Shown here: positions 13,159 through 25,619 of the stretch, in pieces
How positions within the stretch are numbered: the stretch's first letter is position 1
How the letters are laid out: each line of letters opens with the position of its first letter
Position numbers and translations under genes: made by a program
NCBI RefSeq assembly: GCF_010093815.1
Contig: NW_022985555.1
Location: 866,186 to 930,185, forward strand
From: Pseudovirgaria hyperparasitica
Lineage: Eukaryota; Ascomycota; Dothideomycetes; Acrospermales; Acrospermaceae
Direction: 5' to 3'
DNA length: 64,000 nt
The notes under the pieces: generated by a model
What the model was told of the DNA's origin: nothing
The model's input: only the letters and a program-made list of their open reading frames with translations
Database searches by the model: none

Positions 13159-16100
13159 CTAGCTTAACTCTAGCTTCCGGCGACATACTCCGCTATATAG
13201 TTAGTCTCTAGCCACGGAGTTACCCTCCTTCTCTAAGACTAGAATATACTTATCCGGACTAGTTTCGAAGGTTATATATTCTTATCTATATACGGAGTAG
13301 ACTATTAAGAGTACTTACCTAGAGGCTAACCTCTATACTATAAGTAAGGCCTATCTAGTATATAGCTCCCCTAGAATAAGGTTATAATTAAGTTTACTAT
13401 ATATAAATATCGAAGTAGCCGTAACGATCCGACCTATGCGGATAGAGTATTACTATACTATTCCTATGAATAGAGTACTATGCTAAGTAGCGCTAACTAA
13501 ACTCGAGTTCTTTATATATAGTAGAAGCGAAGATATTACTAGCCTAAGACGCCTTATAGTATCTAGTCGAATACTATTTACCTATGCGCTACTATTAAAT
13601 AGTACTATACTAGTCGCCCTTTTAGGACTAACTTCTACGGGGTACCTCGGATACTTAGCTACTAGCCTTACTATCCCTTCCTTAAGCTAATTAATATCTT
13701 ATTACGTGATAGCCGTCCCCGTGGTATAGAGGGGTACTAATATATTAAGTTTATTTATCTCGGGAGCTATAGTATAGTCGTTTCTTCCTTTCTTCTCGGC
13801 TCTCTCTTCTTAAGTCTTACGGACCTCTCTAGCTATGAAGTTAGGGGCGCCCTTCTCGAATACCGCACGATATAAGTCGCTATTAAGGCTTAATAGTTTA
13901 CTAATAGTAATGTTTATAGTTATCCCTAGAACGCGCACTAGCCATGCTTCGCTAGCTTCTATACTTAGCCGCTATCCTTCGCGTAGATAGTTATTAAGCT
14001 TAACGCCTTGGATACGTATCTTTTAACTAGGATTTAGGCTATCCCCTTTATCTATCTTATCCTCTAGCGCTATTGGCTCTTATTTAGACGTTCCCTAGTC
14101 GCTACTCTTCTCGCTATCCTTCTATTCCTCGATAATCCTTATATACTACTCTTTACGCATTCCACGGAGACGGGTAATCTTTCTTTCCTTAGTATGATTA
14201 GATGTACTCTTCGTAATCCCCCTTCTAGATATTATAAGTATAGTGGGCTCTTCTAGGGCTATCTTCTTATAGATATATCTATTACTAGCTACGTTAAAGC
14301 GTTCGTAGAATTCTATATATCTATCTTTCTTACTCTCGGGTAACATGACTTCTTCTTCCGAATCGCTATCTACTAAGGCCTAGTAGGGACCCTTCGTAGG
14401 TTTTATACTAATACTATATACTAGCACTCCCTATGAAGCGTTAATATTTACTACGGACGTAGAAACCTTTACTCCTCCTCCGTACTAGCTTAGACCGTTT
14501 TAAACCGTTACTATGTAGTTCCGGATAGCTTATAGAGTAGCTTATAGCCCTACCGAGGAGGGTAGTAATAGGATTTCTTCTCTATTCGCCCCGAAACGCC
14601 CTTAGAATACTTATACCCCGTTAATATTTAGTAATCCGTCTCTAATATATTCTACTATCTCCGGATATCTATATATTAGGTAATCTCCTCTATACGTAAT
14701 ATATACAATCGGTCTTCGAGGTCTATCCTAGGCTATAACGCCTCCTTAGGAGTCTCGGGTAGAGACGTATTCTCTATTCTATATATAATTCTATAGATAA
14801 ACTTACGTTAGTTCTATAGGCATGCCTCGTACTTAGGGATATACTAAAAGATTTAGTCTTCGCGCCTACTAGTTAATAATAGCCGAAAGTAGCTTAGGTT
14901 CGTACTTCTTAAGGGATAGGAATAAGGGATTAGAGGTAAAGTAGGACTTTATCTTAATTAACGTGAGGTCTAGTTTACTAAATCTCTCTACTATCTCGTT
15001 AAACTTATCTAATTCTAGCGTAACGTGTACTGCGACTAGAGAGGGGTAGTTAAATTTATTAGTTCTTCTTTCTTCATGTGACTACTCTTCTAAGCCGGTC
15101 TTCTTACTCTCTATCTTTGATTTATAGTATATGGCTATGGCTAGCTCTTATGCGGCTAAGTACTTATTAATACGAGCTAGTTCCTTAAGTACTCTAGCCT
15201 TTTATAATACGAAGCTATAGATAATTACCTAGTCGTAACTATATGCTTCTATTATAAGTTAACATTTCTCTATAGCCCGAGCCTTAAGACTATTAGGCAG
15301 CCCTTCTAGGAAGAGCTCTATTCGCGAATACGAGCTTAGGCTTCCTTTAGCCGTAAGTTTCTCCGTAATAATACGATACCGGGAGTAGTATATAGAGAGA
15401 GAGTAGGATGGGTCTACTTTAACTATTTCCACGTATTTTCGGATAAAGTAGATGGTACCTTCCTCGAGGGCAGAGTTAAATAGAGAGAATTCCTTTAATA
15501 ATTCTTTACGTAGCGTGGTCTACTACTATTTCTAAACCCTACTTATTTCTTTAATAGTAGGACGGAGATGGTCCTCGTAGTATAACGGTAGGGAGATTAT
15601 CTTCTTATTAGGCGGAACTTCGTAGTTTATATATATATCCTCGTACTTCCGAAGGAAGGCCGTGATATTTATTTCTTTAAAGCGCTTGGGGGCTAGGGTA
15701 GGTAGAGGTACTATCCTTCCTTATCGCGCAAATGCTACGAAGAAGTTAAGTATCTCTCTACGAGTTACTAGGTTGTTATTTTAAGCTTCTATCGTACTAT
15801 TACTAGTAGTAGGTATACTAGTAGAGACGCTAGGGGTAAGGTTATTAGTTAAGAGATTACCTTAACTAAAGGTTAGCCTAATACGTCTACTTATAACACC
15901 TATCATCCCTTCTCTATATTGACTAATCCCTTTATAAGATAAACTATTACTATCGTCTTTATCGATATAAGGTTCACGGTATCCTACTTATATTATTATC
16001 TTCGTGTAAGGCGTTCCTAAAGTAGTATACTCGTATAGCCGTGTTTATAAATAATAGCTATAGTAGTACTAAATAGGTTATATTTATCGTTTTTAAACTC

Positions 16101-16374
16101 TTCTTTGCTACTTCATCTGGCCCTATTTTATATCCTATTCCCCTAAGACATTTTCGAGTCGCGCTATCACCCGTGTTAGCATGCGTATACTTTTTACGGC
16201 TACTTTTAAGAGGCTAGCCCCTAGCGACTCTAGACTCCCTATTTTCTAGACTCGTGGCTTCGATCTAGTAAGTCTAGACTACCTTATTAGGCACGCTATA
16301 TACTTCCCCTAAGCTAGTTTCGGAGTTCTAATCTCCCCTATAAGTTTATAGTCCGGGTACGACCTCTAAAATTA

Positions 16375-16744
16375 TAGTAAGCCATTGCTACGTGTGTCCC
16401 TTTTATAAATGGCTATGTTCCTAGTATAGTAGTCACGACGAACTTATAAGTATCTCTCCTAGGTATTATAAGTTCTCTTTAAACGCACGACTTCTTATTA
16501 GTTCTCTTTTACGATAGGACGGGTCTATATAATACTCTTAATTAATTCTTTAATAGCTAAGCCTAATAATTAATATCTATAGAGGCCTATGAATATAAGG
16601 AAAGGTCGAATAGTCGAATATTAGTAATGGGGGAAGCGCGCCAAGTAGAATGACCAAGGAAAACGCCCTCCTTAAATATATAATGAAGCCATGTAATCGA
16701 GCTAGGGACATATACATATAGGGCTGCAGGAGCGGCCTTCCACA
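16375..16744 (-). repeat. LTR of element D (5' LTR in its own orientation)
   Basis: 370 bp, same length and word order as 5309-5678 with a few differences between the two. Confidence 0.88.
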
Positions 16745-19225
16745 ATAGTATACCGAATTAAATATTCTAAGGATACCTATAACTAGGACACGTTTACTAA
16801 ATTTCTCCTCTAATATTTTAGTAATAAAGCTAAACGACGCGACTAGGTCTAGAGCTATATCTTTAAGACTTAATAATAAGATAATTAGTTACTATTATAA
16901 CTTCTTAAATACCTTCGGCCCCTCTAGAGAGAAGCTAAAGAAGATTATATAATTCGATAGTACGACGACTTTAAATAGTCTCTTACCCTAAATATAAAGG
17001 ACCGTCTTAACCTTATAATAATAATCCCTATAGATCTCTAAGCTCTTATAAACCTCGCGGAGCGATACTAGCGTATAATAAATAATTAACACCGTGCTAG
17101 TATACGACTATCCTTAATAATCTAATCTAATATAAAATTATCTAACTAAAACCGATTTAGTAATAGATCTCGCGGGACGTTATAAGGCTACTACTACGCC
17201 TTAAATTTAAAACCACGCGGATTGTATCGTAGATCTCCCTACTAATTAATATATTAAGATATAAGGACCGACTCGTATAAACGACCTAAAGTTACTTACT
17301 ATACCTATAGTAGAATAGGCTATATAGTACCTAAGTACTATTTAGAGAAGCTACTAAGTACTAATATAACTAACTAACTAGTTATATACTATAAGTGCTA
17401 GTAGCTAGGATATATCGCGCCTAACTATCTAGTATAGAATATAAAAAACTAATAGCCTACGAGAAACCCTTATAACTTATAGACGCGACTATAATAGAGG
17501 GATAATCCGCTAAATAGTATATTAAACTATAGGCTAGACCTATCGAGATCCCTTATAGATAATATTAGACTATAATACTTAATAGTAGATCGGCTACTAA
17601 CGTTATATCGACCTAATAAGTATAAGAACTTAACGCCGATATCTAAGCTCTAATAGATACTATATTCTATAGTATTAACGGTTCTATTAAGTTATACGGC
17701 ACCTATACTATTAAATATAGTATCTAGGATAGCGGAGGGAAATAGAAACTCTACTACTTAACCTTTATCGTGGTAGATAGTCCCTTCGATATAATCCTAG
17801 GTATACTATAGCTTAAGAAATATAACCTAAAACTAGACTTCCTTAAGAAGATAGCTAGCTAGTATATAAATCCACCTTAATAGAAACTAGTATAGCTTAT
17901 TAATAATAAATAATTCTAGAAAGATTATAAGAAGGCGATCTCTACTATCTATATACTCTTACTTACGTAAAATAGCGAGCTTAGTATTAAAGTAGACGAA
18001 AACCTACTATATTAGTATAAAATATACTAATATATCGTATTAGCGATCGATTCCTCTAAACTACCTTAATACTAATCTACTAACCTTACTATTAATCTCG
18101 AAGATAGCTAGTAACCTCTATATAGATCTATCTACCCTCTTTTAGAACCTAAGTTATAAGCCCTTTAAGAATATATTAAAAAGAACCTTATATAAGGATA
18201 GATTAGGCCTAGTATATCCCTAGCCGGAGCTCTAATCCTCTTTATAAAGAAGAAGAATAGGAGTCTCTATCTATATATTAACTACTATAGCCTAAATAAT
18301 ATTACGCGAAAGAATCGTTATCTACTACCTCTTATCTCTAAGTCTATTAATAGACTAGAACGCGTAAAGATCTTTACTAAGCTTAATCTATATAACGCCT
18401 ACTATCGCCTTCGTATTAAGGAAGGCGATAAATAGAAAACGGCTTTTAGAACCCGTTATAGATACTTTAAGTATACCGTGGTCCCTTTTAGACTAACTAA
18501 TGTACTAGGCACCTTCTAAGCGTATATTAATAACGCGCTAGTAGGCCTACTTAACACGATATATATCATGTACCTAGATAATATTCTTATCTTCTTAGAT
18601 AACGAGGAGGAGTATATCTAGCACGTACGTATAGTCCTAGATAGGCTAGAAAAGTATAAGCTATATATTAAGCTATCTAAATACGAGTTCTATTAGAACT
18701 ATATTAACTTTCTTAGCTTTATTATTACTAATTAAGGTATAACTATAGAGAGAGATAGAGTTACTACTATTATAGACTAGCCTAAACTAAAATCCGTTTA
18801 AGATATACGTGTCTTTATTAGCTTTACTAACTACTACCGAAAATTTATTAAACACTTCTCCCGTTTAGCCGTACTACTTAATACGTATACTACTACTACC
18901 GACTTATCTATTATAGTCCGTAGTAGATAGAAATAGCGTAATATTAAATTATAATCTATTAAATTAACTAAGGTCAAAAGAATATCCTTTAAGAAGATTA
19001 AAGAAGTATTTATAACCGCTCTATTACTAGTATACTTTAATCTAACTAAACCTATTCACGTTAAAACTAATATATTAGAATTTATAATCTTAGGTATACT
19101 CTTCTAGCCTAGACTAATAGAGTCTAAAAAGGTCTAATAGTATCTAGTTACGTTCTTCTCGCGTAAGATAGCTAATATTAAGACTAGATATACTATTTAT
19201 AACTAAGAGCTACTAGTAATAGTAG

Positions 19226-19826
19226 TGTAAGGAGGCGGGCTCCACGTACCAACCAACTATACCAAAAGGACCGAATCTTGAAGCTACTACTTCAAGGGTA
19301 GAGCACACTGCTTATATACGACTACTATATATATATATAATTAACTAGTAGGCCACGTGCTCCTCACGTGCCTAATATTATCCCTCTTTTTAAAGGCGCG
19401 TGTCCTCACGCGTCGTGGGCATACTACCTTACGAAAGATAAACTAAACTAGCCGTAACAGGCCTAGTATAAACGATGTACACACACAACCAATACTCGCA
19501 ATGCCGCCTCCAGCACCAGACACGCTAACTTACCGTAGTGACGTTACTACCATGTTATCCGTCACGTACACAAAGCACACGTGACGTGGCTAGCTAAACG
19601 GAATCGTACGAAATTCAATAACGGTTGACTAGACCGAGAGTTAAACCCGTGACCCCATAGTAGCTTTAAGATTATGTAAGGAGGCGGGCTCCACGCACTA
19701 ACCAACTACACTAAAAGGACCGAATCTTGAAGCTACTGCTTCAAGGGTAGAGCACACTGCTTATATACGACTGCTACACACATGTATAATCAACTGGTAG
19801 GCCACGTGCTCCTTACGTGCCTAACA
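19226..19826 (-). mobile_element. Miniature LTR element (TRIM-like) 1, in the RNase H region of copy B
   Basis: Two 152-bp direct repeats (19226-19377 and 19675-19826) enclose 297 bp. The plus-strand termini are TGTAAGGAGG and CCTAACA. A perfect 5-bp target duplication AGTAG occupies 19221-19225 and 19827-19831. On the minus strand the LTR reads TGTTAGG...CCTTACA with a TATATAAGCAG box. A purine tract of the AAAAAGAGGGA kind directly precedes the downstream LTR (complement at about 19381-19391), which fits a 3' polypurine tract. The interior is far too small for gag or pol, so the element was non-autonomous. TRIM is the known class of this build; the family name is unknown to me. It is less degraded than its host element. 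Confidence 0.85.
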
Positions 19827-22072
19827 AGTAGAGTCGTTTAAGTAGTAGCAATATTATCTTAAAGGTACTATATATAACGTTAAGTTACTAACTAATTACT
19901 ATAACTTAAAGGGGTTTATAAGTATAATAGTTTTAAATCGTCGATAGGTTCGATAGGCTAAGTAGCTTATAAATTTCTACTTTATAATCTACTATTAACC
20001 TAGAAGTATAAACCTAGCTAATAGAATATTAAGAAGACCTAACTATAAAGAAGGCGCCTAGAATTATAGTAGCTATAGGGTCCTAGAGTAGCTATAGGTC
20101 TAACTCTTAAGGACGAGGTTAGATAATAAGTTATCCGATAATTAGTAAGATACTAATACTAATACTAGTAATCGAATTTATAAGACTAAAGCCGGTAACT
20201 AAAGACGCGGTACTAAAGTCTCTAGTAAGCTATTTATTAGCGCTATTAGGGAGGGCGATAGTACCTAGCGTATATATTAAGTAGACCTCGCCTAGTTAAT
20301 TATAGATCTATAAAAGATAGACCTAATAGTTTTAAAGTTATATAAAATATAGTAAGATAGGTTATTACGGACCGAAGTAGACTATAAGTAGACCTTTATA
20401 GATAGCTTACTCTACTATAATAGAAAGTACTATATACCGACGGGTAACGCACGATTTACTATAGTTAGCCGATACTATAACGCTAACCTAGTAGGATATT
20501 TCGGGTATATATATACCCTAAGCTCGATTTATTAGTACTATTTTTAGGAAGATATACCTAAGTACGTCGAAGAATAGATAGCTACTTATCTAATTTATTA
20601 AAGAATAAAGGCACCTAGGTATAAGCTATATAGAAACTTATAGCCTCTACTAGTCCCCCTCTTTATATAGGAAGATATTACTATAGATTTTATAGTTAAC
20701 TTATCTCTAAGTAAGATACTTAGAATAAGTTATAATTTAATTCTTATTATCGTAGATAGACTTATAAAGATATCTAGGTACGTCCCTATATAGAAGACGA
20801 TTATATTAAAAGAACTAGTATAAGTATTCTAGAATAAGATTATTAAGGTCTATAGTATACTAAAAAGGATCGTTACGGACTAAGGGAGTATATTCATATC
20901 TAAATTCTAGATATTATTCTACGAAATGGCCGGTATAAATAGAAATATATTAATAGTATTCTATCTATAAATAGATAGTTCGATAGAGCGATAGAACTAA
21001 ACGCTTAAGGCCTACCTTCGTACATTCTATAATTTTAAATAAGACGACTAGACCTCTCTACTAAGTATAGTAGAATTTATATATAATAATAGTTATTATA
21101 GTATAATAGGTGTTACACCCTTCTAGACGAACCTAGAACATAGTCTAAGGATAGGTTTTAAACCTTATATAGTCTAGTTCGACCGAATAATAGATGTTAA
21201 CGTCTATACGTAGAAACTAGCGATTAAAATCTTTAAAACTACATGTAACTATCGCGTAATAATCTAGTAAGTAAATAAGTTATATATAAAGTAGTATAAT
21301 AGATTAGTTAAAGATTAAGCGTATAAGGAGGGAGACGAAGTCCTCCTTAACGTCCGTAATATATAAATATCGCGAGTAAATAAAAAGCTTAATTATAAAA
21401 TGGCTGGTCCCTTCCGAATCAAACGTTATATTAGTATAAGAGCCTACGAGCTCGACCTAGAAAACGATATAAAAGTCTATAATATATTCTATATCTTATT
21501 ACTTAAAAGGTTTTAATCTAATATATATAAACGCACGAACGTATAATTACACTCTATTATACCCTAAGATAGACTAGACGTATATAAAGTAGACTATATT
21601 ATCGAATATAGGCTCGACTAGAACGGTATCTAAAAGTATCGAATCTATTAGAAGAACTATACCGAGGATAAGGACACCTAGGAACCTATAGTATATATCT
21701 TAAGTACCGCGATAGCTATATATAAATAGAGGTTATAGGATAACACGTTACTACCGTAAACCTAGTACCGTTAGGGCTATTATAAAAAGAAGAAGGATAC
21801 CGTAAAGAATAAAGTATTAAATTACGAATCCTAAACGCATACTAGGAAAACTCTATAAGGTAGCCCTATAATTTAAGTAATGCACGGTTACTAAACGCGA
21901 AGAAAACATAAATAACTATTATAGACACGTAACGCGATATATTATAATAGAATAATATAGAGAAGTCTAGAATAGACTAATATAGACTATTATACACGAG
22001 AAGAATATAGGACTAAGAAACTAAAAAGATACCCTACTACGGAATTAAACTCGTAATATATAATATAAAAGG

Positions 22073-22122
22073 TTAGAGTACCCGAACTAATAACTACTAG
22101 ACTACTAGTTCGGGTACTCTAA
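22073..22122. repeat. Perfect 17-bp inverted repeat
   Basis: Arms 22073-22089 and 22106-22122 (TTAGAGTACCCGAACTA and reverse complement) with a 16-nt spacer. It lies downstream of the integrase-like region of copy B. Confidence 0.88.
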
Positions 22123-24170
22123 TATAATTTAGAGAGATAAACTAATTTATATATAATACCTATACTTAAGTAACTTAAAGGAAATTAGAACCTAAAATTT
22201 AATAGTTATAGAATAAATAAGAATGTATATAATATCATTAAGTTAAGAATTAAATTACTAGAAAACTAGTAGATAGGTATCTAAACGGTCTAAAAAGGAC
22301 TAAAACGGATAGAAACTAGGTAGATAGAGCTAATATATACTATATAGAAACCCTAGTAAATAGAGCTATAGAGCTACTCCTCTATCTTATTATTACTCTT
22401 AGAGTATAGTAAATAAACTAACTAAGTAATAGAGCGACGGAGGTTAGAGACCTTATCCTCTAGAGTAACCACGCGCTTAGTTAGAGCCTAGTAAGACGAT
22501 AACTAAGCGCTAGAGCGGAGCGACTAGACCTAAAGTTAGCTAACGCGGTCTAGAATAATCTAGAATAGAATATATACCCTCTTATAAGGTAACTTAGAAG
22601 GAGAACTAGTAGATCTCTTATAAGACCCGTTAGTAGCACGAGGCGGACGGGAAGAAATAGTATAAATCTCTTCTACGGCCTTAGTAGCTAAAACTAACTC
22701 CCTAGAATAGGTAGTCTAAGCGCTAGGAATCTCGCGGCGACTAAAAATTATAAGCTAAGGTTAATAATAATTAACGGTTTCTAAACTTATACTTTAATAA
22801 CCTCTAGAAAGAGCTTATAGCGCTCCCTAAACTCCCTATATATAGAAGCTAGGTAACTACTAGAACCGCCGAGAGTCTCACGGACGCGAAGATTATTATA
22901 TATATCTTATATATAAATAGGAACCTAAAAACGCATTAGTATAGATAACTTTAGATTACCCTAGACTAAAATAGCCTAATAGACTTATCTAAAGATAAAC
23001 TTTACTAAGAACGGTATAGCGGTAGTAGTAGATAGAGAGCTTAAAGATTAGGCGTATAGGCCTATCGCGGTTAGTAGAGTAGTAGCTAATACTAGAGTTA
23101 GAGTAGAAGAGATATTTAGAGCTAGTAGCGTGAGCCTTAATATACTTAAAGTATATTAAACTATAGTTCGCCGTTTTTCTATAGCGTAAACTACGACCAC
23201 GTTTAGTACCTTTAGCAACCTAGGCCTTATTATTACTAGGGCTAGGTTTAGAGTAAATATTAAGGTCCTAAAAGGACCTAGAGTAACTAAGTTAGTCTAT
23301 ATTAGACCGAAAAGAGGAATAGTATTTAGAGCGAGGCGGCGAAGGCGTAAACTCTTAATTATTATCTATAATAAGATCTTCTTTATCCTCTAAAGAAGGT
23401 AGAGTAGATAGGCGGCGCGAGTAGATATAGATAGGCTTTATAGCTACCTCTTCCGTAATACTAGTACTAGGATTACCTAGATTAGAGTAACTAGTAGCTA
23501 CGTTAGTAGTAATAATAATAGTAGTAGTAGCCTTAGCTACCTTCTTCTCTAACTTAGAGCGCGCCTTTATACTACTATAATAAGTGGATTTTTTAGCCGG
23601 TATAGCTAGGGTAGAGATAATCCCTTTAGAGCGAGTCTTACGAGAGAAGAAGGTAGGCTTAGAAATAGGACTAGTATTAGACATCTATAATACACGTTAG
23701 CTAGAGATCTAAGAGTAGAATACTCGTTCAGCCTTAAAGGCGATTAAAGAAGCTAAATTAGTAACCGTAATAACGCGAATAGATTATATAGGACTAGCTC
23801 TAACGAAAATAGACTACTCTAGACCCGAATAGATCTAAACTAAAGGAGATAGTATACGAATTAATAACTTACCTTAAGAGTAAGGTAGATATACTAGAGA
23901 AGAAAATTTAGAATAAGAGAACTAAATATAAGCTTAGTTAATATAGCGGTTATATAACCCGCGGAGCTACCTCTAAGGTAGTAGCTATAAAGCGAGGGAT
24001 AAGCGCGTATATAAATAAAAGTAAACTAGAGCTTAAGTTTACTAATATAAAGACTATTAATAATATTATATAGATTTAATTAGATGCGCGTATAAATATA
24101 ACGCTTATAGAATTATAGATTTATATATAGCTAAGTACTTCGGGGCAAAGTATAAAAAGAAGAAGGATAT
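22123..24170. repeat. Unassigned interior between integrase-like region and 3' LTR of copy B
   Basis: About 2 kb of RIP-type sequence with no protein family I recognise. It could be an extra reading frame of the element or remains of another guest. One open stretch on the minus strand (23355-23684) is low-complexity Ser/Thr/Lys and I do not regard it as a gene. Confidence 0.4.
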
Positions 24171-24410
24171 TATTAGAGCTAATACTAGAATAGACTTAAC
24201 TAGACTACTATGGTCTAGTACGGTCCGTAATAGGTGGACCTAGGTTAAGCTAGCTAGAATAAGCGAGACTACTATATAAGTAGGCCGTATATACTTAATT
24301 CCTACTCTTTAGAAATTAACCTTATTAGAAGAGTAGACTACCCTTTTAAATATATTCCTAAATCCTTCTATGACCTGTTAGACTACTATCCTACGTCTAT
24401 AATCCTTATA
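24171..24410 (+). repeat. 3' LTR of copy B
   Basis: 240 bp, same extent and word order as 4347-4586, ending AATCCTTATA. The flank after it (TAAAT) does not match the flank before the 5' LTR (GCGGT), so a target duplication is not recognisable. Confidence 0.8.
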
Positions 24411-25012
24411 TAAATAAGATATAAATCTTTAAGATAGTAGTATTTAGAATACTATAGAGGGATTTAGAGGCTTCTACGTATATCTTTATAATATAGCTTC
24501 TAAGAGTATCTACGCTTAGCTATATTACTACTTCTATCTCTAGATTTACCTTTATAATAGTATTATAGAGATAGCTATTTTTAATTACCTATAGAGACTA
24601 AGAGTTAAGAATAATCTACTTAGCTATTAATTAATTAAAGCTATTAGATTAGAAAGTCTTAATAAGTAGATTTACTATATTCTATTCTATCCTTAACTTC
24701 TTAATTATTATCTTAAGTATATTACCTTATATATACTTCCTTTTTCTATCTCTATATATAGAGTATTTATTATAGAGATATTCTACTAAGTTTATTATTA
24801 AGTCTACCTTAAATCGTCTACCTAAATGTCTCTTATAATAGTATATATAATATTACTAGTACTTCGCTCTATTATTTATCTATTAGAGATAATATCTATA
24901 TTACTAGATCTAGCTAAAGCTATTAGTCTACTTAAATATCTCTATAGACTTAATAAAGGATAAGAGACGTTACTAATTAATACCTTTATATATAGACTTA
25001 TTATTAGGGTTA
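24411..25012. repeat. Degraded repeat remnant right of copy B
   Basis: RIP-type AT-rich sequence of no recognised family. It ends at the target duplication of the second miniature LTR element and continues after it at 25625. Confidence 0.5.
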
Positions 25013-25017
25013 ATAAT

Positions 25018-25619
25018 TGTAAGGAGGCGGGCTCTACGCACTAACCAACTACATTAAAAGAACCGAATCTTAAAGCTACTACTTTAAGGGTGGAGTACAC
25101 TACTTATATACGACTACTATATATATATATAATTAACTAGTAGGCACGTGCCTAATAATATCTCCCCTTTTTAAAGGCGCGTGCCCTTACGCATTATAGG
25201 TATCTACCTTATAAAAGATAAACTAAACTAGCTATAATAGGCCTAGTATACGCGCTAGCTATACTTGGCCTAGCATAAACTATATGCACATAATTAATAT
25301 TTATAATACCGCCTCTAGTACTAGATATACTAACTTACCATAGTAACGTTACTACTATATTATCTATTACATATATAAAGTACACGTAATATAGTAAGCT
25401 AAACGGAATCGTACGAAATTTAATAACGGTTAACTAGACTAAGAGTTAAACCCGTGACCCCGTAGTAGCTTTAAGATTATATAAGGAGGCGGGCTCTATA
25501 TACTAACTAACTATACTAAAAGAACCGAATCTTAAAGCTACTACTTTAAGGGTAGAGCACACTACTTATATACGACTACTATATACATGTATAATTAACT
25601 AGTAGACACGTGCCTAACA
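25018..25619 (-). mobile_element. Miniature LTR element (TRIM-like) 2
   Basis: Same family as 19226-19826. Repeats of 140 bp at 25018-25157 and 25480-25619 flank 322 bp of interior. The 5-bp target duplication ATAAT (25013-25017 and 25620-25624) is perfect. The minus-strand purine tract (complement at about 25161-25172) precedes the downstream LTR. Both LTRs lack about 12 bp (around the word CCACGTGCTCCT) that both LTRs of the first copy have, so the two copies represent two subfamilies. This copy looks more RIP-degraded than the first. Confidence 0.84.

Larger units (their letters stand above)
5309..16744 (-). mobile_element. 11.4-kb Gypsy-type LTR element D, inserted into copy B (fossil)
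   Basis: Two 370-bp LTRs (5309-5678 and 16375-16744) start TGGTAAGCC and end CTTCCACA on the plus strand. Read on the minus strand the LTR is TGTGGAAGG...CTTACCA, the usual TG...CA form, and the pol-like sequence also reads on the minus strand. Flanks ATAGAA (5303-5308) and ATAGTA (16745-16750) look like the target duplication. The uninterrupted sequence in copy A (near 1532) shows a single such word, which proves insertion into copy B. A reverse-transcriptase/RNase H-like region lies around 11-12.5 kb on the minus strand, of a Gypsy-like type seen in filamentous fungi. It is broken in many places. It is younger than copy B but itself RIP-degraded. Confidence 0.82.
4347..24410 (+). mobile_element. 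Ty3/Gypsy-like LTR retrotransposon copy B with two nested insertions (fossil)
   Basis: Paired 240-bp LTRs at 4347-4586 and 24171-24410 bound the copy. Without its two guests it would be about 8 kb. Parts in order: 5' LTR, gag side to 5308, an 11.4-kb guest, gag/protease side from 16745, a reverse-transcriptase-like block near 18,150-18,750 with the YLDN-type active-site neighbourhood near 18,570, an RNase H-like block near 19,050-19,950 interrupted by a miniature LTR element, and an integrase-like block near 20,350-21,500. About 2.6 kb of unassigned interior precedes the 3' LTR. RT-RNase H-integrase order is the Ty3/Gypsy order. I see no clean target duplication at the outer ends. It is broken many times over and RIP-degraded, so insertion predates RIP decay. 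Confidence 0.82.

Noticed and set aside
19226-19826. tRNA-derived SINE: on the minus strand an A-box-like TGGTATAGTTGG and a B-box-like GGGTTTAACTC lie about 65 bp apart
   Set aside because: The paired TG...CA terminal repeats, purine tract and 5-bp target duplications fit an LTR-type miniature element better. The B-box word could instead be part of a primer-binding region. I keep it only as a caution.
23355-23684. 109-codon minus-strand frame
   Set aside because: Low-complexity Ser/Thr/Lys sequence in RIP-type DNA, no family resemblance.
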